64,000 bases of DNA, taken from contig NZ_CP012099.1 in NCBI RefSeq assembly GCF_001182785.1, positions 2,044,501 through 2,108,500 of the forward strand, in the 5' to 3' direction. The notes below the pieces were generated by a model. That model saw nothing but the letters and a program-made list of their open reading frames with translations. It was not told where the DNA came from and searched no databases. How positions within the stretch are numbered: position 1 is the first letter of the stretch; every line of letters begins with the position of its first letter. Below are positions 1 to 8,016 of the stretch, piece by piece. A program made the translations under genes and the position numbers. Origin of the DNA: Bacillus thuringiensis (GTDB lineage: Bacteria; Bacillota; Bacilli; Bacillales; Bacillaceae_G).

Positions 1-2
1 CA

Positions 3-587
3 GTAAGTCAATTGATTTTCAGTCACAATCCAGTGGGGGTTTCCATTCAGATTTTCATTGTGATTTTCCAGAATCTTTTAACTTATTCATATGGGATATA
101 TAACTTACTATCAGCAACAAAAACAATCGGAAGTATTATTCAATCATTTCTAAGACTGCCTGTATTTCATGCGCTCATATTAGGGCTTTTCTTTCAATCT
201 TTTACAATTCAAATACCTAATTCTATCTTTATTCCTCTTAATCAGCTTGCAAATGGTTTTGTTGCAATAGCACTCATATTGCTAGGGGCACAATTATCCA
301 ACATTAAACTTAATTTTTTCCATCGAGTCATAACATGGGCTTTAATTGGAAGGTTACTGATGGGACCATTATTAGCACTTGTCATGATATACCTACTAAA
401 CATCGATGGTATTGTTGCACAATCGTTATTTATTGCAAGTTCTTTTCCTACTTCAAGAAATACATCAACCATTGCCATGGAGTATCAAATAGAACCTGAA
501 TTACATGCACAAATCGTTTTATTTTCAACACTTTTCAGCATTATTACAGTAACTGTCGTTATTTATTTGTCATATATTTTGTTTTGA
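3..587 (+). CDS. AEC family (auxin efflux carrier-type) transporter, C-terminal part
   Basis: The reading frame is open from base 3, so the gene begins outside the window and only about its last 195 residues are present. The visible part is very hydrophobic, with roughly five to six membrane segments and short polar loops. It contains stretches such as LILLGAQLSN and ASSFPTSRNTSTIA that resemble the C-terminal half of AEC (auxin efflux carrier / malonate transporter MdcF-type) permeases. These are inner-membrane carriers usually of organic acids; the substrate cannot be told from this fragment. No obvious partner gene follows. A TTG at base 12 could be read as a start but has no ribosome binding site, so truncation by the window edge is the better reading. 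Confidence 0.75.
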   Translation, partial: VSQLIFSHNPVGVSIQIFIVIFQNLLTYSYGIYNLLSATKTIGSIIQSFLRLPVFHALILGLFFQSFTIQIPNSIFIPLNQLANGFVAIALILLGAQLSNIKLNFFHRVITWALIGRLLMGPLLALVMIYLLNIDGIVAQSLFIASSFPTSRNTSTIAMEYQIEPELHAQIVLFSTLFSIITVTVVIYLSYILF

Positions 588-934
588 ATATACGTGCAAA
601 AACGAATAGATTTGAGGCGGTAAATGATGGACGGAAATCCCATCGATATGAGAAGAAAACAGTCTTAAATATATTGAGTGTCGTTTACAATTGTACCATG
701 TCTGATAATCAAGTGGCTTAATTTAAAAAAAGGAAACTCATTAGGGGTTATTTCGTATGTAAATCTTTAAAGCATCTACATATAGATTTGCGAAAAAAGA
801 CACAATCTCGCTTATAATTGACGTTACATGAGCTTAGGTTGATAGTGATGGGGGGAGCGTCAAGTAAGAATTTTATCTTTATTGATTTTATGCGGTTTTT
901 CCTCATAATTGTAATTAAGGGAGATGATTTTAAT
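588..934. other. Intergenic stretch without a convincing gene
   Basis: No ORF here has a ribosome binding site and plausible composition. A 14-codon ORF near 624 and a minus-strand ORF at 748-957 look like chance. A weak sigma-A-like pair, TTGCGA at 788-793 and TATAAT at 813-818 (spacer 19), could serve the small gene starting at 935. Confidence 0.4.
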
Positions 935-1312
935 TTGAGTGAACAGAATATTAGCACAACGGTTTCGGGAGATTTGATTGTTACCCATCTAATTGGCCAG
1001 ATTAAAACAGAGGATGTGTATGAATGGTTTAATGGTTTCGAGCAGGTTTGTCAGCAATTCATTTCCGAAGGGTGGAAATACAAATTGTTGGTGGATAGAA
1101 AAGGATACACGCCAAATCATTTTTCTGTTCAAAAAGTATGGAAAGAGAAGTTCTTCAATGAAACTATTTTGAATCATAGTAAGGCAATTGCATTTCTTCT
1201 TGAAGAAGGAGAGATACTGAATTATTTACAGCAAGCTAATACGAAAGAATCTGTAAAATTTTTTGATGATTATGAACAAGCGTTAATTTGGTTGGATGAA
1301 TATCAAATGTAA
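935..1312 (+). CDS. Conserved hypothetical protein, STAS/SpoIIAA-like
   Basis: The product is a 125-residue soluble protein of unknown function. I chose the TTG start at 935 because AAGGGAGAT lies just upstream; an in-frame extension to 818 is possible but has no binding site and adds an unlikely N-terminus. The order of short strands and helices (IVTHLIGQIKTEDVYEWFNG, then KLLVDRKGY, then AIAFLLEEGE, then FFDDYEQALIWLD) resembles the STAS / SpoIIAA-like fold found in many single-domain Bacillus proteins, where the closing phrase of the EQALIWL type is common. There is no signal peptide or membrane segment. It stands alone, convergent with the siroheme operon. The fold call is inference; the function is not recognised. 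Confidence 0.6.
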   Translation: MSEQNISTTVSGDLIVTHLIGQIKTEDVYEWFNGFEQVCQQFISEGWKYKLLVDRKGYTPNHFSVQKVWKEKFFNETILNHSKAIAFLLEEGEILNYLQQANTKESVKFFDDYEQALIWLDEYQM

Positions 1313-1436
1313 AAACTGAATTGAACCAGTTGCTCATAATATTGTATTTGTCATACAATTCATTAGTTTACAAGTTGCCAGCACCATTCATTTTCTTCGT
1401 AACTTGCTTGTGAAACTTTAAAAAACAATATCAAAA

Positions 1437-1469
1437 CAAAAAGGACAAACGTTTCTAAAAAACGTTTGT
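1437..1469 (-). terminator. Terminator of the nir-siroheme operon
   Basis: ACAAACGTTT at 1445-1454 pairs with AAACGTTTGT at 1460-1469. Read on the minus strand the hairpin is followed by CCTTTTTG. It lies about 35 bp past the sirC stop codon, so it should end the nirB-to-sirC transcript. Confidence 0.7.
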
Positions 1470-1503
1470 TCAAAGTTAATTACTATTTTAGCTGAGTGAT
1501 AGA

Positions 1504-1977
1504 TTACAATTTGTGAGTACGAGAAAGCTTTTTTATAAGTTTAGGAAGTATAGATGTTAATTCCTTTTTCATACGCTTCGTAAACGATGGATCCCTACCT
1601 GAAGTTGAAATCGTTACAACATATTCATCATTTCGGATGACACCAGGCGTGTGAAATGATGATTCTGTACCATCACTTACAACGTTAACCCATTGAAAAT
1701 CATGGGCGGCCTGTTTGACCATCATATTTACAGTATGTTGATTTGTAGCTGCATAAATAAGGTGGGCATCTTTAATATCATCATTAGAAAAAGTTTTTTT
1801 CTTCCAAGTAATATAAGGAAGCTCCTTCATTTCCTCGCAAATTTCTGGGCTGACAACGGTGACAAAAGCGCCTGTATCTTTTAATCCAGACGCTTTTCGA
1901 TATGCGATTTTACCTCCACCAATGATAACAACCACCTTTTTATTTAGATTAAGCATAAGAGGGTACATGTTATACAT
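1504..1977 (-). CDS. sirC: Precorrin-2 dehydrogenase (SirC/YlnF type)
   Basis: Oxidises precorrin-2 to sirohydrochlorin with NAD+, the middle step of siroheme synthesis in the cytoplasm. The 157-residue protein opens with a Rossmann nucleotide-binding motif (VVVIIGGGKIAYRKA) and carries the family phrases LIYAATN and VNVVSDG. It corresponds to the N-terminal dehydrogenase part of CysG without the methyltransferase half, matching B. subtilis YlnF in length. The ATG at 1977 is preferred: GGAGG is 9 nt upstream, whereas the GTG at 1983 is only 3 nt from it. The start overlaps the 3' end of sirB, so the two are probably translationally coupled. Last gene of the nirB-nirD-cobA/hemD-sirB-sirC operon. 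Confidence 0.88.
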   Translation of the reverse strand: MYNMYPLMLNLNKKVVVIIGGGKIAYRKASGLKDTGAFVTVVSPEICEEMKELPYITWKKKTFSNDDIKDAHLIYAATNQHTVNMMVKQAAHDFQWVNVVSDGTESSFHTPGVIRNDEYVVTISTSGRDPSFTKRMKKELTSILPKLIKKLSRTHKL

Positions 1978-2680
1978 ACACACATTCCTCCATTCGTTCT
2001 AATAATGTTAACTTCATGTATGTATCAAACTGAAGACAGTTACAAGTCGTAACGTGATCATATTTTTTTGCATGTAATTTAATTTTTTGAAGTAATAATC
2101 CGGTAAAGAGAAGGTACGGCATGACATATACGTGGGACGCCGTCGATGTTATAGCCTTGAGCTCAGCAGTAAAAGAGGGAGTTCCTTTCGTTAAAAAAGA
2201 ACAGGATACTGGCATACCGAGTTTTCGCTCGATGGCTGCTCCGATTTGTTGTAATTCATGTATCGGTTGTGGATCACTGCTGCCTCGTCCTACGAGTAAA
2301 ATACTACTATTTTGCATTGGCATAGCTTCACGTATTCTTTTCACTACAAGTTCCACCATATGTGGATGTGTACTAAAAGGAGGTACAACTGAAAATGTGA
2401 TATATGGATATTTCTTTTGTAGTTGCTCTATTTCAAAAGGAATATCACGTTTATAGTGAGCTGCTGCAAATAATAAAACAGGTACAATCATTATTTCAGT
2501 TACTCCCTCTAGTATCGTTTCTGTAACTGCATCCGAAATAGTAGGTGTCGTTAGTTCTAGAAAAGCTATTTTTTGAATTCTTTCGTTTCGCTCTTTCATA
2601 ACAGATTGAATAAATTGAATGAATTGTTCATTACCTTCTTGTAGCCGGCTCCCATGTCCAACATATACAATTCCTTTCAT
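1970..2680 (-). CDS. sirB: Sirohydrochlorin ferrochelatase (SirB/CbiX)
   Basis: Inserts Fe2+ into sirohydrochlorin to give siroheme, the cofactor of nitrite and sulfite reductases. At 236 residues it has the CbiX/SirB layout of two related halves. The N-terminal half carries the VYVGHGS motif (His9) and the PVLLFAAAHYKRDIP segment (His75), the two histidines expected to bind metal in this family. The second half has LLVGRGSSDPQ and the PYLLFTGLLLQ counterpart. The start ATG overlaps the stop of the upstream cobA/hemD fusion in an ATGA arrangement, and its end overlaps sirC, so translation is tightly coupled. Its position in a nitrite reductase operon supports siroheme rather than cobalamin synthesis. 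Confidence 0.9.
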   Translation of the reverse strand: MKGIVYVGHGSRLQEGNEQFIQFIQSVMKERNERIQKIAFLELTTPTISDAVTETILEGVTEIMIVPVLLFAAAHYKRDIPFEIEQLQKKYPYITFSVVPPFSTHPHMVELVVKRIREAMPMQNSSILLVGRGSSDPQPIHELQQIGAAIERKLGMPVSCSFLTKGTPSFTAELKAITSTASHVYVMPYLLFTGLLLQKIKLHAKKYDHVTTCNCLQFDTYMKLTLLERMEECVYV

Positions 2681-4101
2681 TGTCTCACCATGTCTTTCTC
2701 CACAAGAGTTTCTTGTAATTGATGATCTACGTTATGAAACCCAACTTTATTTGCATAGTGTAAAGTTGGAACGTCGGTATACGAGAATGGGAGAGTAAGA
2801 ATATTGATAAAGCCAAGGCGTTTTATTTCTGCTAGAAACGTATCAATAGAAGCACGACCTTCATATACAATGCTATCCCATGAGAATTCAGAAAGCATAC
2901 GTGAATGAATTTCATCGAAGCGATGATCAATTGTGTACTCATGAGTCATCATATAGGAACCAGCACCAATTTTTTCTTGAATAACAGCAATTCGGTTAAT
3001 GTTTCGTCCTAAATAAATCGTTGAATTCGAAGAAAATTGCGCAGGTTTACTTAACAATCCATATTGCATGAGCTTTTCTTGAATAGAAAGGTTCATATAC
3101 TGAAGTTCTGCCTGTAAGGAACGAATATCTTTATGGTATTTACTGCATGATTGCATTAAGATGTCTACACTCTCAGCAGAACAAAATACAAGACGATCAA
3201 CGCTGAAAATCTTATTGATTTGTTCAGAGGTTAATGTATATTCTTTCTTTTTGAAAGTTGGAATTTGATATATTTCTGCACCGGACTCTTGTAACATTTG
3301 CTTTATTGCGCTTTTTTTATTTGTTGCAGATGCAAATAAAACTTTCTTGCCGTGCAATGCCTTGCGTTCTTTCCAAGCGATTTGATTACGTAAGGAAACG
3401 ACATCACCAACAATTGTCATAGAAGGATTAGAAATATTTTCGTTTTTGACAATAGAAACAATGGTAGACAGTGTTCCTGTGACAACGCGCTGTTTACCAG
3501 TTGTACCCCATTCAATGACTGCTACTGGCGTATCTTCTTTTTTTCCTGCTTGTAGTAAGTTTTCACAAATTGTAGGTAAGTTTTTTATACCCATGTAGTA
3601 GGCAATCGTGTCGCTATTGTGAGATGAATTATATTTTCCATGATCGGTTAAAGGACCTTTTGCATGTCCGGTTAATAAAGTGACACTATTACTGTAGTCA
3701 CGGTGGGTGAGGGGAATACCTGCGTAGCTACTAGCGGCGATGCTAGATGTAATACCTGGTATAATTTCATATGGAATATTTGCTGCTGCTAAAGTTTCTG
3801 CTTCTTCACCAACACGGCCAAAAATAGATGGATCTCCGCCTTTTAAGCGGACTACGATTTTTCCTTCTTTCGCAAATTGAAGGAGGTGTGCGTTAATCAT
3901 TTCTTGCCGCATAGTATGATTCTTTGGCATTTTTCCGCAATAAATAAGTTCACATGTTTCTTTTGTATAATTAAGAAAGGAAGGGTTTAATAAGCGGTCA
4001 TATAAGACGATATCTGCACGATTTAAGCACTCTATCGCTTTTTTTGTAATAAGCCCTTCATCACCTGGTCCTGCACCAACTAAATATACATATCCGTTCA
4101 T
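2677..4101 (-). CDS. cobA: Uroporphyrinogen-III C-methyltransferase / uroporphyrinogen-III synthase fusion
   Basis: A 474-residue fusion. Residues about 1-245 form a SAM-dependent uroporphyrinogen III methyltransferase (SUMT) with the YLVGAGPGDEGLITKKA opening, the VRLKGGDPSIFGR motif and PGITSS; it makes precorrin-2. Residues about 255-474 look like a divergent HemD (HEM4) domain, which closes hydroxymethylbilane to uroporphyrinogen III. Such fusions let one polypeptide make and methylate the tetrapyrrole. The ATG at 4101 is chosen because GAGGTG lies 7 nt upstream and the protein then begins directly at the SUMT fold; the open frame extends to 4188 without support. It lies downstream of nirD, about 60 bp away, and overlaps sirB by ATGA. 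Activity of the HemD half is inferred and less certain. Confidence 0.88.
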   Translation of the reverse strand: MNGYVYLVGAGPGDEGLITKKAIECLNRADIVLYDRLLNPSFLNYTKETCELIYCGKMPKNHTMRQEMINAHLLQFAKEGKIVVRLKGGDPSIFGRVGEEAETLAAANIPYEIIPGITSSIAASSYAGIPLTHRDYSNSVTLLTGHAKGPLTDHGKYNSSHNSDTIAYYMGIKNLPTICENLLQAGKKEDTPVAVIEWGTTGKQRVVTGTLSTIVSIVKNENISNPSMTIVGDVVSLRNQIAWKERKALHGKKVLFASATNKKSAIKQMLQESGAEIYQIPTFKKKEYTLTSEQINKIFSVDRLVFCSAESVDILMQSCSKYHKDIRSLQAELQYMNLSIQEKLMQYGLLSKPAQFSSNSTIYLGRNINRIAVIQEKIGAGSYMMTHEYTIDHRFDEIHSRMLSEFSWDSIVYEGRASIDTFLAEIKRLGFINILTLPFSYTDVPTLHYANKVGFHNVDHQLQETLVEKDMVRQ

Positions 4102-4159
4102 ATTCGCACCTCGTCTATTTTTATTTAAAAGGAAGCCAGAGAAGGCTTCCTTTTGTAAA

Positions 4160-4477
4160 TTACATGTATATATAAATATCCCCGTCAATAACTTCTACTT
4201 CATACGTTTGAATACAACCGTCATCAGGTTTTTGAACTTCACCTGTTAGTAGTGAAATTTTCCAATCATGTAGTGGACAAAAGACGAATTCTCCAGATAC
4301 AATACCTTCCGCTAATGGCCCGTTTTTATGAGGACAACGATTTTCTACAGCTCGAATATCGCCATTTGAAAGGCGGAATAGGGCGAAAGACATACCTTTC
4401 ATTTGCACCTCTTTACCGATTTGAATAGGAAGGTCTTCTGCACGCATAACTTTTATTTTTTCTTTCGTTTGTATCAT
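4160..4477 (-). CDS. nirD: Nitrite reductase [NAD(P)H] small subunit, Rieske type
   Basis: Small subunit of the assimilatory/respiratory NADH-nitrite reductase, about 105 residues. It has a Rieske-like [2Fe-2S] site: Cys48-x-His50 (RCPHKNGPL) and Cys67-x2-His70 (FCPLHDW), spaced as in Rieske ferredoxins and in Firmicute NirD proteins, whereas the enterobacterial NirD lacks these ligands. The start at 4477 has AAGGAG 11 nt upstream; the alternative GTG at 4486 is too close to it. It follows nirB after a 15-bp gap and precedes the siroheme genes, so it is made together with its partner and cofactor pathway. Confidence 0.9.
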   Translation of the reverse strand: MIQTKEKIKVMRAEDLPIQIGKEVQMKGMSFALFRLSNGDIRAVENRCPHKNGPLAEGIVSGEFVFCPLHDWKISLLTGEVQKPDDGCIQTYEVEVIDGDIYIYM

Positions 4478-4492
4478 ATAGGTCACAGCTCC

Positions 4493-6898
4493 TTATTTCA
4501 CAGTTTCTACTTCATACATCGCTTTTAATGATTTCGTTTCTAGTGCTTGTCCCCATGCTTCTTTATATGTGCCACGAGCTTTTTGGAAACGTTCATTTAA
4601 CTTAGTGACCATATTTGCATCTTGCAGTATTTCTTTTATGCGATCGAAGCCTAAACGTTCTGTCCAGTAGGCAGTTCGCTCTCCGTAAATACCAGTTTCA
4701 CGATAATATTGCATGTAAGCTGTAGCGATGCGAAGGACATCATCTTCAGTAGGGACAATCATTACAAAATCAGCTTCACGTACTTCTGTACCACCATTTC
4801 CGCCAATATAAAGTTGATATCCATTTTCGACACAAACAACGCCAAAATCTTTCGTCAGTACTTCCGCACAGTTACGCGGACAACCGGTTACACCCATTTT
4901 CATTTTATGAGGTGTATCTACCATTTCTAATGATTGTTCAAGCAACATACCAAGTCTTAATGAATCTTTCGTACCGAAACGGCAAAAACGAGAGCCAACA
5001 CATGATTTTACATTACGAAGAGATTTTGAATACGCATATCCAGAAGTCATATTTAAGTCAGCCCATACGTTAGGTAAATCTTGTTTCTTGACACCGTATA
5101 AGCCAATTCGGCTTGCACCGGTAATTTTCACAAGTGGAACATCATACTTCTTCGCAACTTCAGCAATTTTCATTAAATCATCTGCTGTTGTAACGCCTCC
5201 GTACATACGTGGAATAACAGAGAATGTACCATCGTGCTGGATGTTACCATTCATTCTTTCATTAACGAAACGGGACGATTTATCATCTTCATATTCTTCT
5301 GGAATCGCCATACGTAAATAGTAGTTTAAAGCAGGGCGGCATTTCGAACAGCCGTCTTCATGTGCAAAACCAAGAACATTTCGTACTTCTTTTGGAGATT
5401 TTAAGCCTTTCTCGTGAATGGCCGCTACGACTTCATCACGGGATAAAGGTGTACATCCACACATACCGGCAGATTGCGCTGAGGCATCAAAAGCATCTCC
5501 AAGTGTATGAGATAAAACTTGTTCCACAAGCGGACGACATTTGCCACAAGACCCTGCGGCTTTCGTACAGCCTTTAACTTCTTCAAAAGTCGTTAACTCT
5601 TGTTCTAAAATGGCGTGAACGATTGTACCTTTCGTAACACCATTACATCCACAAATCGTGTCATCCGCACTCATTGTAGCAACGTCAAGTTCACTCTCTT
5701 CACCAGCTTTGTGAAGAATGGAAACTGGTGTATATTCTTGTATATCTTCTTCTTTCTTTAACATGCTAAAGAGGCGTGTACCGTCAGCTGTGTCACCATA
5801 TAAAACGATACCGACGACTTTATTATCACGAATTAATACTTTTTTATAGGAACGTTTACATTCATCAAAGATGGATATTGCTTTCGTTTGATCATCTTCA
5901 TAAATTTGACCAGCAGAGAATAAATCACAACCAGCAACTTTTAATTGCGTACCGACGATACTGCCCGAATATCCATCAGTTTGTAAATTCGTTATATGTT
6001 TTGCTAATATCGCACCTTGTTCATAAAGAGGAGCAACAAGTCCATATGCGATACCGTCATGTTCCGCACATTCTCCAACTGCATAAATGGACTCATCATT
6101 TGTTAGCATATAGTCATTGACTACAATACCGCGATTTACAATTAAACCAGCATCTTTTGCTATTTGCGTATTTGGGCGTATTCCGACAGCCATTACGATT
6201 AAATCACAATCTACAACTTCACCATCTTCAAATTGAATGCCCTCAACATGGTCTGTACCAAGAATCTTTACAGTTTTCTTTTCCGTTAGAAACTTCATGC
6301 CTTGCGCTTCTAAATCTTCGCGTAATAGAGAAGCTGCTTTCGTATCTAGTTGCTGCTCCATTAAGTTTGGCATTAAATGAACAACATGTACGTCCATCCC
6401 TAAGTCAATAAGACCTCTTGCGGCTTCTAAACCAAGTAACCCACCACCAATAACAACGGCCTTTTTCTTTTCTTTAGCGGTGTCTATCATAAATTGTGTA
6501 TCTTCAATTGTTCGAAATCCTGTTACACCAGGAAGAGTAGAACCTTCAACAGGTAAAATAAAAGCACTAGAACCTGTTGCGATAATAAGTTTGTCATATG
6601 TAAGAGTACGATTTTTTTCTGTGACAATGACTTTTTCTTCTCGGTCAATACTTTGAACTCTTTCGTTTGTATATAAAGTTATCTCATTCTCTTCGTACCA
6701 ACTATATTCATTCATAATGATATCTTGCATATTTGTTTTGCCTTGTAAAACGTGAGAGAGCATAATGCGATTGTAGTTTGGATGCGGTTCATCTCCAAAA
6801 ATAGTAATCTCATATGAATCACTATTATGTTTTAATATTTCTTCCATACAGCGTATGCCAGCCATACCATTTCCGATCATAATTAAACGTTTTTTCAT
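4493..6898 (-). CDS. nirB: Nitrite reductase [NAD(P)H] large subunit
   Basis: Catalytic subunit that reduces nitrite to ammonium with NAD(P)H in the cytoplasm. The 801-residue protein shows the full NirB order. First comes an FAD/NAD(P)H oxidoreductase module (IGNGMAG at the N-terminus, VVIGGGLLGLEAA around residue 145). Next are two BFD-like [2Fe-2S] modules (CGCNGVTKG with CGKCRP, then CGCTPLSRDE with CSKCRP). Last is the sulfite/nitrite reductase domain with [4Fe-4S]-siroheme ligands Cys633, Cys639, Cys673 and Cys677 (CVGSRFC and GCPRNC). It heads the operon with nirD and the siroheme genes, so enzyme and cofactor are co-produced. An FNR-type box upstream implies induction without oxygen. 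Confidence 0.96.
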   Translation of the reverse strand: MKKRLIMIGNGMAGIRCMEEILKHNSDSYEITIFGDEPHPNYNRIMLSHVLQGKTNMQDIIMNEYSWYEENEITLYTNERVQSIDREEKVIVTEKNRTLTYDKLIIATGSSAFILPVEGSTLPGVTGFRTIEDTQFMIDTAKEKKKAVVIGGGLLGLEAARGLIDLGMDVHVVHLMPNLMEQQLDTKAASLLREDLEAQGMKFLTEKKTVKILGTDHVEGIQFEDGEVVDCDLIVMAVGIRPNTQIAKDAGLIVNRGIVVNDYMLTNDESIYAVGECAEHDGIAYGLVAPLYEQGAILAKHITNLQTDGYSGSIVGTQLKVAGCDLFSAGQIYEDDQTKAISIFDECKRSYKKVLIRDNKVVGIVLYGDTADGTRLFSMLKKEEDIQEYTPVSILHKAGEESELDVATMSADDTICGCNGVTKGTIVHAILEQELTTFEEVKGCTKAAGSCGKCRPLVEQVLSHTLGDAFDASAQSAGMCGCTPLSRDEVVAAIHEKGLKSPKEVRNVLGFAHEDGCSKCRPALNYYLRMAIPEEYEDDKSSRFVNERMNGNIQHDGTFSVIPRMYGGVTTADDLMKIAEVAKKYDVPLVKITGASRIGLYGVKKQDLPNVWADLNMTSGYAYSKSLRNVKSCVGSRFCRFGTKDSLRLGMLLEQSLEMVDTPHKMKMGVTGCPRNCAEVLTKDFGVVCVENGYQLYIGGNGGTEVREADFVMIVPTEDDVLRIATAYMQYYRETGIYGERTAYWTERLGFDRIKEILQDANMVTKLNERFQKARGTYKEAWGQALETKSLKAMYEVETVK

Positions 6899-6947
6899 TT
6901 TCGTTTCCCCTTTTTCTGTGAAATGTTGAACAAAGGATTATATTTCT

Positions 6948-6990
6948 ATTATAGAAAATCAAAAAAAGGGGAGATGTGATATTTATCACA
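6948..6990 (-). promoter_or_regulatory. nirB promoter with FNR-type box
   Basis: TGTGA-N6-TCACA is a perfect palindrome at 6975-6990, matching the Bacillus FNR box. On the minus strand TATAAT occupies 6948-6953, which puts transcription start near 6941 and the box centre (6982.5) at about -41.5. This is the geometry of a class II activator that replaces the -35 element. Binding itself is inference. Confidence 0.78.
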
Positions 6991-7061
6991 TTTTTATAAT
7001 GATTCACAAATTGTTAAAATTCGGATTTATTCGAGAGGGATGTGTATATTCTTTACCAAAT

Positions 7062-7098
7062 GAAAAAACAGGACATAAGTATGTATACTCATGTCCTG
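7062..7098 (-). terminator. Terminator after scdA
   Basis: CAGGACAT (7069-7076) pairs with ATGTCCTG (7091-7098). On the minus strand a run of six T follows the hairpin. It lies just after the scdA stop and upstream of the nirB promoter, separating the two transcription units. Confidence 0.85.
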
Positions 7099-7106
7099 CA
7101 CTTGAT

Positions 7107-7814
7107 TTATACTCTCGTAATTGCACGTGGAAATAAAATGTTATTTTCTAAATGAATATGTTCAAATAAATCAGACTCTAGTGCTTCAAGGCGTTGGTAA
7201 ACAAGTCGATAAGTGCCGCAAGCTCCTTCTGGAGGAGTAAAGTCATTTGTAACTTTACGAAGCTCTTTAATAATGTTGCCTGCGTGGTTATGTTCATTTT
7301 CCAACTCATCTACTACTTTACGTAATTTCACATAGTTTTCTTCAATTGGATTTTGTTCAAATTCTAAAATTAATGGGAAATCTTCTGTTTCTTCTTTAAT
7401 TAAATGTTGTTCTAATTCCATCTTTAATTCGTGAAATAGCTTATGAATTTGAGCTAAGTGAGGCTGACTTGCTCCGTGGACGCGTAATACTTTTGTCACA
7501 TACGGACTTAACTGTGGTAATTCTTCATTTAAATAGCGATGATGCTTATTTATAACATAATCAATCAATTCACGATAAGAAGCATTTTTCCAATCAATTT
7601 CAGATTCATTTAATCGTTTCGTATTATTATAAAGTGTATTTAATTCTGTAAGTACTTCTGTTGCTGATAAATTTCTTTCATGAATTGCATCAATAAGTGG
7701 TTTATTGCCACCACAACAAAAGTCTATTCTATATGATTTAAAAAGATCACTAGCTTTCGGGAATTGTGTAACGATCTCACCGACAATAGAAGTTTCAGTA
7801 AATGCATGTTTCAT
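7107..7814 (-). CDS. scdA: Iron-sulfur cluster repair di-iron protein ScdA/Ric
   Basis: Repairs Fe-S clusters damaged by nitric oxide or oxidants. The 235-residue protein begins with the short ScdA N-terminal domain carrying a double cysteine (DFCCGGNKPL). It continues with a hemerythrin-like four-helix domain rich in His and Glu that should bind two irons (NKHHRYL, LFHELKMELEQHLIKEE, ENEHNHAG, FEHIHLENNILFPRA). Length and domain order match the YtfE/ScdA/RIC family. It is transcribed on its own upstream of the nitrite reductase operon in the same direction, with its own FNR-like box and terminator. The context fits defence against NO generated during nitrite metabolism. Confidence 0.92.
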   Translation of the reverse strand: MKHAFTETSIVGEIVTQFPKASDLFKSYRIDFCCGGNKPLIDAIHERNLSATEVLTELNTLYNNTKRLNESEIDWKNASYRELIDYVINKHHRYLNEELPQLSPYVTKVLRVHGASQPHLAQIHKLFHELKMELEQHLIKEETEDFPLILEFEQNPIEENYVKLRKVVDELENEHNHAGNIIKELRKVTNDFTPPEGACGTYRLVYQRLEALESDLFEHIHLENNILFPRAITRV

Positions 7815-7854
7815 ATGAACGCCTCCATAAAGTTTGAATGTAATAACTAAATTA

Positions 7855-7897
7855 AGAATAGCGATAAATTAAAATCTATGTAGTGATTGAAATCACT
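7855..7897 (-). promoter_or_regulatory. scdA promoter with FNR-type box
   Basis: AGTGA-N6-TCACT at 7882-7897 is a palindrome close to the FNR consensus. On the minus strand TATTCT at 7855-7860 is a candidate -10 element, placing the box centre about 41 bp upstream of the inferred start. The layout copies that of nirB about 0.9 kb away. Regulation is inferred. Confidence 0.62.
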
Positions 7898-7981
7898 TAT
7901 TCTGTGTCGTTTTTGAGAATAATAAGAAGAATGTTATTAAAATAAGGGGGAAAGTAATAAGTGGTAATATTTTGCGTTAAT

Positions 7982-8012
7982 AAAAAAGAAGCTTAGTAGA
8001 AGCTTCTTTTTT
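7982..8012. terminator. Bidirectional-type terminator after the Excalibur gene
   Basis: AAAAAAGAAGCTT at 7982-7994 pairs with AAGCTTCTTTTTT at 8000-8012 around a 5-nt loop. The T-run on the minus strand suits the gene ending at 8017. Confidence 0.85.
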
Positions 8013-8016
8013 ATTG

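Noticed and set aside
818..934. N-terminal extension of the STAS-like protein from 818
   Set aside because: No ribosome site; the TTG at 935 has a good AAGGGAG and starts at the domain boundary.
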